Shown here: positions 50,373 to 58,554 of the stretch, piece after piece
Numbering within the stretch: position 1 is the first letter of the stretch
Layout: each line of letters starts with the position of its first letter
NCBI GenBank assembly: GCA_041609995.1
Contig: JBFIPU010000003.1
Location: 29,061 to 93,060 of the forward strand
DNA length: 64,000 bases
Reading direction: 5' to 3'
Origin: JABDOU01 sp041609995
Lineage (GTDB): Bacteria; Actinomycetota; Acidimicrobiia; Spongiisociales; SHLN01
Position numbers and translations under genes: made by a program
Notes under the pieces: generated by a model
The model's input: the letters and a program-made list of their open reading frames with translations, nothing else
Database searches by the model: none
Told to the model about the DNA's origin: nothing

Positions 50373-52690
50373 TTCTCGCCGTAGGGGAGATCGCCGAATA
50401 CCCCTGCCACCAACGTGATCGATTCATCGGCCGGACCGGCGTTCAGCAGGTGGTCGGCTACGCCCTGGGAGTTGTCGAGCTTGAAATACCATCGTCCTTC
50501 GTCGTTACGGTGAACAGCCAGGGTGTCGGTGCCGTCGCCGTTCCAATCGCCCGCCATCACCTCGTCGCCCGGCTCGCCGAAGAAGTAGGCGGCGTCTGCC
50601 GGCCCGGACGTCTGCTCGTATCGGAAGTAGACGAAGCCGTCGCTGGAGCGGTACAGACCGACCTCGTCCCTCCCGTCGCCGTTGAAGTCGCCTGCAAACG
50701 GCGCGTCGCCCGGGATGCCGAAGTAGTAGTCGTGGTCGGCAAGCTGGGTTCGCAGGTTGTTGGAGATGTACACCTTGCCCTCGCTGGGACGGTAGATCGC
50801 CATCGTGTCGCATCCATCCCCGTCCCAGTCGCCGGCCAGGGGGATGTCACCGGCCAACCCGAAGAAGAACTCCCGAGAGGCAACACTGGTGGCGTTCTGG
50901 TTTGACACATACGCATATCCGTTAGAGGGCCGGAACATGCCCGGGGTGTCGATCCCGTCGCAGTCCCAATCGCCCAGCACCGCCTGATCGCCGGGCTCGC
51001 CGAAAAAGAAGTTGGCGTAGTCGCCCCCGTCCCAGGCGAGGTTCTTGCGCAGCCACAGCTCACTGTCCTCCCCCACGAACCCGACTTGGTCACAGGCGTT
51101 GGGGCCCCGGCACTCGGGGCCGGCGTCCCACGGCGATTGGTCTTCGTATTTGAACCAGAACGTGAGGTCGTCGGCGAGATCACGGACCCCTCCGACGTAT
51201 ACGTCGAGCCGTCCGCCGCTCACCGCGTAGATGTCCGGACGCCCGTCGCCGTCGTAGTCGCCCATCATGGCTCTGTCGCGGCCCGGCGGGGTTCCCTTGT
51301 CCGAGGCGCGGAGGGTGTAATCGGGACCGAGCAGGATGTCGACGGAGCCGCCCAGGAGATACAGATCCGGGACGCCATCGAGGTTGTAGTCGTCCAACAA
51401 CACCTCGGCTTCGACCGGTCCGATGTTGGTGGTGAACAGCGTGTTGCCCATCCCCTCACCACCTCGGACAGTGAGGTCACCGTTGTCGGACAGCACGAAC
51501 ACATCGTTGGTGGCATTGCGGTCGTAGTCGCCCATCAGCAGGTGGTCGCCGGGCGGCAGCAGAAACCGCCCGATCACTTCGTCGAACCGCTCCGCTTGCT
51601 CGACCTTGGGGTCGCGCCACGTCGTATCTCCATAGACCGTGGCCAGGCGGTTGGCCCGGTCGATCACCCACAGGTCGGCCCGGTTGTCGTTGTCGTAGTC
51701 GGCCATCCACAGGTCGGCGTTGTCCGGCCCTCCCATGACCAGGACCTCCTCCCGGATGCCGGTGACGGCAAAATCCCACTGGGCCGGCAGGATCTCGATG
51801 CGCGCCACCCCGTTCGCCACCCAGCGATAGCCGTACAACTCGGGGGTACCGTCGCGTGACCGGTCGAAGAGCGCCATCTGGTAGGGACCCTCGGTCTCGA
51901 ATACGAAGGGCGCCGACAACGCCCGCAAGCTGAAGTCGCCCTCCGCCGTCAGCGGTGTGTAGGGCGGCGGAACGGTGCCGTAATCGGGGGTGGCGAGCGG
52001 CCCCATCCACGAGTAGTGCATGGCGTCCTTGAGGTTCACCCACAGCCCTCCCCAGCAAAATCCGGCGTCCTGGTACGCGGCCACATACCAATCGGGCATG
52101 TCCGTCACCAGCTCGGCGTCGGGGTCGTTGAGAAAAGGGTTCTGTGCCGGGTTGAGGTCGATGGCAGTGCCGAAGGCATGGAAGGACACGCCGTTGCGGC
52201 CGCCCGCCACCGAGCGCCAGCTCCAGGACGACCAGTTGGTGACGCCGTAGTACCGGCCGAGCGCCATCTCCCGCTCGAGGTTGGCCGTGGCCAGCTGCAG
52301 GGCGGGCAGGACCCGCTGGTGGACGAGGGTGGTTTTGCCCCCGCTCATGGGAATTGCCCACGACACCATCGACCCCGACACCTGGGTGAAAGAACGCCCG
52401 AACAGGTCGGCGAAGGGTCCGTACATCACGAAACTCGACGGAAGGCGACCCGGGCTGCCGGCCCGCGGAGGGCGGTACCCGACCACTCCGCAACCTTGGG
52501 ACTCGTTGATGTTTTGCGCTTCGGCCGGACCGCCGGGCGGGAGCAGCATGACCAGCGCTGCGCACAACGCCACCACCCAGGAGTGTCGCCGCAACGAGAG
52601 GGGTCGTCCGCCAGTCAGCAAATCGGTCTGCAAGTGAAGGTCCTCAACCACGTCAGCCGCAGGCGAGACTACCCCTCGCACGGCCCTCAT
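50369..52690 (-). CDS. Secreted M15 D-Ala-D-Ala carboxypeptidase with FG-GAP and propeller repeats
   Basis: Up to 773 residues from the ATG at 52690; a TTG at 52594 would place the signal peptide (LRRHSWVVALC...) at the very N-terminus and may be the true start. The peptidase region has SFHAFGTAIDLNP (His171, Asp178) and DAMHYSW (His225), the zinc ligands of the M15/VanY family, so it should trim peptidoglycan stem peptides. Residues 250-500 have FG-GAP-like repeats (DYDNDNRADLW, DYDGDGRPDIY). The C-terminal 245 residues are the half-four-half module shared with three other proteins. Confidence 0.9.
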   Translation of the reverse strand: MRAVRGVVSPAADVVEDLHLQTDLLTGGRPLSLRRHSWVVALCAALVMLLPPGGPAEAQNINESQGCGVVGYRPPRAGSPGRLPSSFVMYGPFADLFGRSFTQVSGSMVSWAIPMSGGKTTLVHQRVLPALQLATANLEREMALGRYYGVTNWSSWSWRSVAGGRNGVSFHAFGTAIDLNPAQNPFLNDPDAELVTDMPDWYVAAYQDAGFCWGGLWVNLKDAMHYSWMGPLATPDYGTVPPPYTPLTAEGDFSLRALSAPFVFETEGPYQMALFDRSRDGTPELYGYRWVANGVARIEILPAQWDFAVTGIREEVLVMGGPDNADLWMADYDNDNRADLWVIDRANRLATVYGDTTWRDPKVEQAERFDEVIGRFLLPPGDHLLMGDYDRNATNDVFVLSDNGDLTVRGGEGMGNTLFTTNIGPVEAEVLLDDYNLDGVPDLYLLGGSVDILLGPDYTLRASDKGTPPGRDRAMMGDYDGDGRPDIYAVSGGRLDVYVGGVRDLADDLTFWFKYEDQSPWDAGPECRGPNACDQVGFVGEDSELWLRKNLAWDGGDYANFFFGEPGDQAVLGDWDCDGIDTPGMFRPSNGYAYVSNQNATSVASREFFFGLAGDIPLAGDWDGDGCDTMAIYRPSEGKVYISNNLRTQLADHDYYFGIPGDAPFAGDFNGDGRDEVGLYRSSDGFVYFRYEQTSGPADAAYFFGEPGDEVMAGDWNGDGTDTLAVHRNDEGRWYFKLDNSQGVADHLLNAGPADESITLVAGVFGDLPYGEN
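50372..51097 (-). repeat. Propeller-like repeat module, copy 4 (subclass B)
   Basis: C-x5-CD linker, half repeat (GEDSELWLRKN), four full repeats with GDWDCDG, GDWDGDG, GDFNGDG and GDWNGDG, then a closing half repeat. Cys occurs in repeats 1 and 2 (GDWDCDG, GDGCDT). It aligns phase by phase with the GH26-like protein. Confidence 0.85.
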
Positions 52691-52702
52691 CCCAGTGCCG
52701 GA

Positions 52703-53977
52703 TCACTGGGCGCCGAAACCCGACAACACCGTCCAGATGCTGCGCCCCAGGATCGAAAGGTCCAGCCAGGGCGAGACGTGCTTCACGTAGTAGAGGTCAT
52801 AAGACAGTTTCTCGACCGTGGCCACCTCATCGTCGGCGTACCCGAAGCTGACCTGGGCCCAGCCCGTCACGCCCGGCCGTACTCGATGCCGGTTGGTATA
52901 GAAGGGAATCCTCTCGGCGTAGTCATCAACGAACATTCGCTGCTCGGGACGCGGCCCCACCAGGCTCAAGTCGCCCTTCAGCACGTTCCACAGCTGGGGT
53001 AGCTCGTCGACCCGGTACCTGCGCATCATCTGACCGACGCGGGTCAGCCGCTCGTCGCCCACAATCGTCTTCCGGGGACCGTTGCTCTCGGCGTCGGCCA
53101 CCATGGAACGGAACTTGTAGAGCGTGAACGACTTGCCGTACCGCCCCACCCGTTCCTGTTTGAAGATGGCCGGGCCCGGTGAATCCATGCGCACCATGAC
53201 GGCGAGCACCAGGCAGAGCGGGACCCACACCGGGGCGGTGACGGTCACCAACAGCAGCTCGATGGGACGCTTGAACTGCTCGTAGACACCCGTCTGCTGC
53301 CACGGGGCGGTCAGCTCCCAGCCTTCCATGAGATGAACAATGGGGATGCGTCCGGTGTGCTCTTCGTACACATCGATGAAGCTCTCGACTGGCCGACCGG
53401 CCTGGTCGAAGGCAGAGACGAATCGTGCTGTTTCCTCCGAAAGCACAGCTCGCTGGTCGACGGCCACGATGGTGCCCTCCGGGTACCGGCCGGGGATGTC
53501 GTATCCAGACGGATCGATCACGTCGAGGATCTCGGTGTGGGGGGCGTTGTACAGGTCATCGGCCAGATCCTTCTCGGCGGTTACGAGCACCAGCGGCTGA
53601 GACCACGGGCGCCATCGCTTCACCCATCGATGAGCCAGGGCGAGCGAGAACCACAGCGCGGCGGTGATGCCGAGGAAGGGCCGCGAGAAATAGGCCCGAA
53701 AGCCGAGGATCGTGGCGGCGGTCAGCGCCAGCGCAAACCCCACCACCCACACAGCGCGTCCATATGTTGGGCGGGGAGCGGCCCGGGCGTGAGACCGGGC
53801 GGAAACGTACGAGCCGATGGCGGCCCCCGTGATCAGCGAGGCCAGCGTCACCCAGACGCCGGGCTCCACCGTCCATGGCAACGGAGTATCGAACACCACC
53901 ATCGAGGCAACCAGCACACCAACCACCAGCGACACGGTGTCGGAAACCGCGATATTGATCAGAAACCGACGACGCAT
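52703..53977 (-). CDS. Polyprenyl-phosphate sugar-1-phosphate transferase (priming glycosyltransferase)
   Basis: A 424-residue membrane enzyme that starts glycan assembly by moving a sugar-1-phosphate from a nucleotide sugar to undecaprenyl phosphate. Four N-terminal helices (to about residue 120) and a degenerate Rossmann region precede the catalytic domain (about 230-424) with a membrane helix, PAIFKQERVGRYGKSF, LYKFRSMVADAE, VDELPQLWNVLKGDLSLVG and RHRVRPGVTGWAQV. The WbaP/WcaJ-type core is complete. It is followed, 12 bases on, by the M15 gene. TAGCCT 7 bases upstream suggests a leaderless mRNA. Confidence 0.95.
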   Translation of the reverse strand: MRRRFLINIAVSDTVSLVVGVLVASMVVFDTPLPWTVEPGVWVTLASLITGAAIGSYVSARSHARAAPRPTYGRAVWVVGFALALTAATILGFRAYFSRPFLGITAALWFSLALAHRWVKRWRPWSQPLVLVTAEKDLADDLYNAPHTEILDVIDPSGYDIPGRYPEGTIVAVDQRAVLSEETARFVSAFDQAGRPVESFIDVYEEHTGRIPIVHLMEGWELTAPWQQTGVYEQFKRPIELLLVTVTAPVWVPLCLVLAVMVRMDSPGPAIFKQERVGRYGKSFTLYKFRSMVADAESNGPRKTIVGDERLTRVGQMMRRYRVDELPQLWNVLKGDLSLVGPRPEQRMFVDDYAERIPFYTNRHRVRPGVTGWAQVSFGYADDEVATVEKLSYDLYYVKHVSPWLDLSILGRSIWTVLSGFGAQ

Positions 53978-53984
53978 TGGCCGC

Positions 53985-53990
53985 AGGCTA
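53985..53990 (-). promoter_or_regulatory. Putative -10 element TAGCCT
   Basis: TAGCCT on the minus strand ends 7 bases before the ATG of the priming transferase, with no Shine-Dalgarno between. The 63-base gap to pepA would hold the whole promoter. Confidence 0.4.
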
Positions 53991-54040
53991 GCCAGGTCTT
54001 CCCGGCTTGGCCGGTAGAGCTCGCAGGCCTCTGGCGGACG

Positions 54041-55489
54041 TCAGGAGTCGTAGCTCTCGACCAGGGCGACGAGTGTTCGCACGCCGAACCCCGACCCTCC
54101 TTTGACCTGGTAGTGCTCATCCTCGGGCCATCGCGCCGGGCCGGCGATGTCGAGATGCGCCCACGGCACGCCATCGACGAACTCGCGAAGGAAGAAGGCC
54201 GCATTGATGGCCCCGCCCCATCGGGACCCGGTGTTCTTGATGTCGGCCACATCCGAATCGATGTTCTTGCGGTAGTGATCGGGCATCGGGAGGTGCCAAA
54301 CCGCTTCCCCCGCCGCGGCGGCAGCCTTTTCCACCCGCGCTATCGCCTCCTCGTCATTGCCGAACAAACCGGCGATCTTCGCCCCCAACGCCACTTTGCA
54401 GGCGCCCGTGAGGGTGGCCTGGTCGACGAGAATGTCAGGCTTCGACTCCGCTGCCAACGCCAAAGCATCGGCCATGACCAGCCGCCCCTCTGCATCCGTA
54501 TTGAGGACCTCCATGGTGGTCCCGTTGCGGGCGGTCAGAACGTCGCCGGGGCGGGTGGCGTTGCCGCCCGGCATGTTCTCCGTGAGCGGGCAGTAGGCCA
54601 GGACCCGCACCTTTGGATTGAGCTCGCCGATCGCGCCCATCGCCGCGATCACGTTGGCGGCGCCCGACATGTCGGTCTTCATCGTCTCCATGCCCGACGG
54701 CGGCTTGAGGGAGAGCCCCCCTGAATCGAACACGATTCCCTTTCCCACCATCGCGACCGTGGCCTTCGGTTGCGCCGGCTCGTGTTTGAGCACCAGCATG
54801 CGAGCCGGCTTGTGGCTTCCGGCAGCCACCCCCATCAACCCACCAAATCGCTCCTTTTCGAAGTCCTTGTCGGTGTACACGCGGGTCTTGATCCCCACCG
54901 AGCGCGCCATTCGCACCGCCTGGTTGGCGATGACGGCCGGTGGCTTGGCCCCCGAGGGCTCGTTCTGCAGGTCCCGGGCCCGGTTCACGGCTTCGGCCAG
55001 CACCACGGCCCTCTGCGAGGCATTGGCGGCAGCCCGTCCGCCCTTGCCTGCGAACTTCAGCGATTTGCTCGGCTCTTTGCCCTTCGTGGACTTGTACTTG
55101 TCGAAACGGTACTGACCCATCAAGAAGCCTTCGACAAAGGCAGGAGCACCGTCCCGCACATGGTGGAACGTGGTGACCACGACCCCTTTGCCGGCGGCGG
55201 CCCGCCCGGCCCAGCCGCCGGCCTGCCGGATCGCCTCGGTGTCTGGTTTCTCGCCGATTCCGACGACCAGCACGCCGTCGACCTTGGAGTCGGGCGGGGT
55301 CGCCACACTCAGCGTCGTGCCGGCGTCGCCGGTGAACTCATTGCGTCGTATCGCCAGGTCGATCGCATTGCGCAGCGGGGCAGACAACGTTTCGCCGCCC
55401 AGTACGAGCTTCGCACCGGCCCGCGCCGGGATCACGGCCAACCCGGCCTTGGTTGATTCCAGAGACTGGCTCGATCCGACCGATGTCAT
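54041..55489 (-). CDS. pepA: Leucyl aminopeptidase (M17)
   Basis: 482 residues from the ATG at 55489, preceded by GGGAGG; an in-frame GTG four codons earlier is less likely. The M17 core is clear: VGKGIVFDSGGLSLKP (metal Lys and Asp), MKTDMSGAANV, and NTDAEGRLVMADAL with metal-binding Asp and Glu and the catalytic Arg. The enzyme removes N-terminal residues from peptides in the cytoplasm and works as a hexamer. The N-terminal 160 residues are the usual less conserved domain. Confidence 0.96.
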   Translation of the reverse strand: MTSVGSSQSLESTKAGLAVIPARAGAKLVLGGETLSAPLRNAIDLAIRRNEFTGDAGTTLSVATPPDSKVDGVLVVGIGEKPDTEAIRQAGGWAGRAAAGKGVVVTTFHHVRDGAPAFVEGFLMGQYRFDKYKSTKGKEPSKSLKFAGKGGRAAANASQRAVVLAEAVNRARDLQNEPSGAKPPAVIANQAVRMARSVGIKTRVYTDKDFEKERFGGLMGVAAGSHKPARMLVLKHEPAQPKATVAMVGKGIVFDSGGLSLKPPSGMETMKTDMSGAANVIAAMGAIGELNPKVRVLAYCPLTENMPGGNATRPGDVLTARNGTTMEVLNTDAEGRLVMADALALAAESKPDILVDQATLTGACKVALGAKIAGLFGNDEEAIARVEKAAAAAGEAVWHLPMPDHYRKNIDSDVADIKNTGSRWGGAINAAFFLREFVDGVPWAHLDIAGPARWPEDEHYQVKGGSGFGVRTLVALVESYDS

Positions 55490-55531
55490 CAAACCTCCCA
55501 CGGTCGCAGGCGTGCGGCGAGTGTACGGCTC

Positions 55532-56200
55532 CTAGAAGGGAAAGCCGGCGATGTCGGCCACGTCGGCCCTGCCAACCACCACCGCACCGACGGCGGTGAG
55601 CGTTGCCAAGTAGCTGAGGCCGGTGGCGGCCATCACACCGGTGTAACTGGGCTCCTTGAGGGCAAACCACACGCCGACGAGCAAGAGCACCGTGGTCGCC
55701 GCCAGGCCGGCGAACGCCAGCCCGGTCAGGGTCGACAGATCTGCCCCGGCCAGGATGAGGGCCAATGCATCGAGGACGGCTGCGCCCCCGCCGAGCGCCG
55801 CCAGACGGTGCAGCGACCACCGCGGGAGGCGAGGATCGATCAGGAACCAGTGGCCCAGCATCATCTCGGAGGTGACTCCTCCCAGGGTCAATGCCCCGAG
55901 AAGGGAGAGAGCCGTAGGGCCGTTCCCGAACGTACCGACCAGAAATGAGACACCGGCGAGGCCGAAAGCCCAGCGCGACAGCTGCTTACTGCCGGCAGCG
56001 GCCACCGCCGCCAACCCACACCCGATCCAGGCCGGTGGGCCCGCCCCCGATAGGGCGGCCACGATCCCAAACAACAGGACGGTGGCGCTGGTCAGCCATC
56101 GGTATCCACGACCCACGACGTCCCACGCCACCACGAGACCGCCGGCGCCTGCGAGGCCGGCCGCCCACATGCCGAGGACCAGGGCAGGATCGAGATTCAC
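55532..56200 (-). CDS. Integral membrane protein, seven to eight helices, unknown
   Basis: A 222-residue hydrophobic protein rich in Gly, Ala and Leu with about eight helices and few charged residues. The conserved-looking segment is GHWFLIDPRLPRWSL between two helices. I do not recognise a family. It starts with GTG at 56200, and TAGGCT 8 bases upstream suggests a leaderless promoter arranged back-to-back with that of the aldehyde dehydrogenase gene. It may be co-transcribed with pepA, 42 bases downstream. Confidence 0.75.
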   Translation of the reverse strand: MNLDPALVLGMWAAGLAGAGGLVVAWDVVGRGYRWLTSATVLLFGIVAALSGAGPPAWIGCGLAAVAAAGSKQLSRWAFGLAGVSFLVGTFGNGPTALSLLGALTLGGVTSEMMLGHWFLIDPRLPRWSLHRLAALGGGAAVLDALALILAGADLSTLTGLAFAGLAATTVLLLVGVWFALKEPSYTGVMAATGLSYLATLTAVGAVVVGRADVADIAGFPF

Positions 56201-56208
56201 GGCGCCCG

Positions 56209-56214
56209 AGCCTA
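56209..56214 (-). promoter_or_regulatory. Putative -10 element TAGGCT
   Basis: TAGGCT on the minus strand ends 8 bases before the GTG of the membrane-protein gene. It belongs to the TANNCT set. Confidence 0.4.
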
Positions 56215-56259
56215 GGTTCTCCGCTGCAGGCCACCGCGAACGGGTGGTCGAAGACGATC

Positions 56260-56265
56260 TAATCT
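56260..56265 (+). promoter_or_regulatory. Putative -10 element TAATCT
   Basis: TAATCT ends 6 bases before the ATG at 56272. There is no Shine-Dalgarno, so a leaderless transcript is likely for the dehydrogenase gene. Confidence 0.45.
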
Positions 56266-56271
56266 GGCGCC

Positions 56272-57729
56272 ATGAAGCTTCTCGAAACCCTCAAGAACAC
56301 GGGCCGCACGCAACTCTCCATCGGGGGAACCTGGCGGGAGGCCTCAGACGGCTCGGCCATCCAGGTACTCGATCCGGCCACCGGCTCAGATATCGCCACC
56401 GTGTCGAGCGGATCCGTCGACGACGCCATCGCTTCGATCGACGCCGCCGAGGACGCAGCCGCCTCGTTTGCCGCCCTGCCTCCCCGGGACCGGTCAGAGA
56501 TCCTCCGCAACGCGTTCGAGATCATGGTCGCCCAGGCCGACGAGGTGGCCGAGCTGATCGTCACCGAGATGGGCAAGGCGTACGCCGAGGCCCGCGCCGA
56601 GGCCGTCTACGCCGCGGAGTTCTTCCGCTGGTTCTCAGGCGAGGCGGTGCGCAACATCGGATACATCAATACCGCGCCGGCGGGCGACAAGCGGATCATG
56701 GCCATCCACCAGCCGGTGGGAGTATCGCTGCTGATCACGCCCTGGAACTTCCCTGCCGCCATGGCCACCCGCAAGATCGCTCCGGCCGTGGCCGCTGGAT
56801 GCACGATGATTCTCAAGCCCGCATCCGATACACCGCTCACGTCTCTGGCCGTCGCCAAGATCATGGAGGAAGCAGGCTTGCCGCCCGGTGTTCTCAACGT
56901 CATGCCATCAGCCCGATCGTCAGAGGTGGTGCAGGCCATGCTGGCCGACTCCCGGGTCCGCAACCTCTCGTTCACCGGTTCCACCGAAGTAGGCCGCACC
57001 CTGTTGAAGCAGGCGGCAGACCGTGTCGTGCGCACATCGATGGAGCTGGGTGGCAACGCCCCCTTCGTCGTTTTCGAAGACGCTGATCTCGATGCGGCCG
57101 TCGACGGGTGCATGATTGCCAAAATGCGCAACGGCGGGCAGTCTTGCGTCGCCGCCAACCGCATCTACGTTCACGAGTCGGTGAAGGATGCCTTCACGGC
57201 GAAGCTGTCAGAGGCGATGGCGTCTCTCAAGGTCGGGCCAGGCATGGAGGAGGGCGTCACGCTCGGGCCCGTCATCAACGAGCGGGCGGTAGATGACATG
57301 ACACAGATCGTGGAACAGACAACCAGCAAAGGGGCACACGTGCAGACCGGTGGGCGGCGGCCCGACCGCCCGGGCTTCTTCTTCGAACCCACCGTGCTCA
57401 CCGAGATCGGCCAAGACGATCCGATCCTGGCAACCGAGGTGTTCGGTCCGATTGCCCCGGTGATCACGTTTTCGTCAGAGGAGGAGGCAGTCCGGCTCGC
57501 CAACGACACGATCTATGGCCTGGCCGCCTATCTCTACTCGGGAGATCTGAGGCGGGCGATGCGGGTGGCCGAGGCGATCGAGGCCGGCATGGTGGGTGTC
57601 AATCGCGGCTTGATTTCGGATCCGGCGGCGCCATTCGGAGGCGTCAAGGAATCGGGGCTGGGTCGGGAAGGCTCTCACGAGGGCATGATGGAGTTTCTCG
57701 AGACGAAGTACATCGCCGCCGACTGGTGA
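56272..57729 (+). CDS. gabD: NAD(P)-dependent succinate-semialdehyde dehydrogenase
   Basis: A 485-residue aldehyde dehydrogenase oxidising succinate semialdehyde to succinate, as judged by family resemblance. It has the TPWNFPAAM cofactor-site motif, FTGSTEVGR, ELGGNAPFVV with the general-base Glu, and the catalytic Cys in GGQSCVAANR. The C-terminal GLGREGSHEGMMEFLETKYI is typical of this subgroup. Other small aldehydes remain possible. It is followed by the YbjQ pair after 61 bases. Confidence 0.92.
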   Translation: MKLLETLKNTGRTQLSIGGTWREASDGSAIQVLDPATGSDIATVSSGSVDDAIASIDAAEDAAASFAALPPRDRSEILRNAFEIMVAQADEVAELIVTEMGKAYAEARAEAVYAAEFFRWFSGEAVRNIGYINTAPAGDKRIMAIHQPVGVSLLITPWNFPAAMATRKIAPAVAAGCTMILKPASDTPLTSLAVAKIMEEAGLPPGVLNVMPSARSSEVVQAMLADSRVRNLSFTGSTEVGRTLLKQAADRVVRTSMELGGNAPFVVFEDADLDAAVDGCMIAKMRNGGQSCVAANRIYVHESVKDAFTAKLSEAMASLKVGPGMEEGVTLGPVINERAVDDMTQIVEQTTSKGAHVQTGGRRPDRPGFFFEPTVLTEIGQDDPILATEVFGPIAPVITFSSEEEAVRLANDTIYGLAAYLYSGDLRRAMRVAEAIEAGMVGVNRGLISDPAAPFGGVKESGLGREGSHEGMMEFLETKYIAADW

Positions 57730-57790
57730 GGCGACAGAATGGAACGCTGGTGGCGAGCGTAGGCTCGGGTGGCAGCAGAAGGAGGCAGAG

Positions 57791-58114
57791 TTGCTGGTTG
57801 TCAATACCGAGACCATCCCCGGCCACGAAATCGTCGAAATCAAAGGGCTCGTGCAAGGAAACACGATTCGGGCCAAGCACCTGGGCCGTGACATCGGGGC
57901 CGGACTCAAGAACCTGGTCGGCGGGGAGCTGACCGGCTACACCGAGCTTCTCACCGAGGCGCGACGCCAGGCACTGCAACGCATGATGGATCAAGCCGCC
58001 GAATTGGGGGCCAACGCCGTGGTCAACGTGCGCTTCACGACATCATCGGTGGCGGCCGGCGCCGCCGAGATGTATGCGTATGGCACCGCGGTCGTCGCCA
58101 GCCCAGCCATCTGA
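57791..58114 (+). CDS. YbjQ/DUF74 family protein
   Basis: A 107-residue protein that starts with TTG, supported by AAGGAGG nine bases upstream. The family pattern is present: ETIPGHEIVEIKGLVQGNTI, then RRQALQRMMDQAAELGANAVVNVRF. YbjQ proteins form pentamers and are annotated as heavy-metal-binding, without a proven function. A second, membrane-anchored paralogue begins on the last base of its stop codon (TGATG), so the two are coupled and may form a mixed assembly. Confidence 0.9.
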   Translation: MLVVNTETIPGHEIVEIKGLVQGNTIRAKHLGRDIGAGLKNLVGGELTGYTELLTEARRQALQRMMDQAAELGANAVVNVRFTTSSVAAGAAEMYAYGTAVVASPAI

Positions 58115-58551
58115 TGGAATACCTCGTCCTCCTCATCCCGGTGGTCATGCTCATCGGGCTGGGCAGCATCGGCCGGTTCACCGAGCAGGCCCACCTCCGC
58201 CGCCTCGATGCAGCCGAGGCGGCTTTGTCTCACATTGCTGTCACCAACACCAAAACTGCTCCACCAGGGATGACGGTCGTATCGGATCCTTTCGTGATCG
58301 GCGAAGCCGTGATCGGCTCCGATTACCTGAAGACGGCGCTGGCCAGCCTGCGGGCCATTGTGGGAGGAGAGATCCGCTCGTTCCAGAAGCTCCTCGAGCG
58401 GGGGCGGCGCGAGGCCATCGTCCGGATGCTGCGCGAGGCCGATGCCCGAGGAGCGACCTCGGTGATCAACGTGCGGGTGGAACGAGCAGAAATGGGGAGC
58501 GCTCAGCTGCCGGCCGCCGAGATCATCGCAACGGGCACCGCCATCCGCTGA
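58114..58551 (+). CDS. Membrane-anchored YbjQ-like protein
   Basis: A 145-residue protein with an N-terminal hydrophobic helix (about residues 3-20) followed by a short basic linker and a YbjQ-like domain (about 50-145): VVSDPFVIGEAVIGSDYLK, then GRREAIVRMLREADARGATSVINVRVE. The membrane anchor is unusual for the family. It is coupled to the soluble paralogue upstream and followed after 3 bases by a PrsW-type protease gene, suggesting one membrane-associated unit. Confidence 0.85.
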   Translation: MEYLVLLIPVVMLIGLGSIGRFTEQAHLRRLDAAEAALSHIAVTNTKTAPPGMTVVSDPFVIGEAVIGSDYLKTALASLRAIVGGEIRSFQKLLERGRREAIVRMLREADARGATSVINVRVERAEMGSAQLPAAEIIATGTAIR

Positions 58552-58554
58552 GAC

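Noticed and set aside
25689..52690. Possible genomic island or prophage boundary around the polysaccharide locus
   Set aside because: I see no integrase, transposase, tRNA or flanking direct repeat. Genes interleave on both strands with the same tight spacing as the rest of the window.
53333..54724. 463-codon plus-strand frame opposite the priming transferase and pepA
   Set aside because: It is antisense to two well-supported enzymes and rich in Arg, Gly and His, which is typical of shadow frames.
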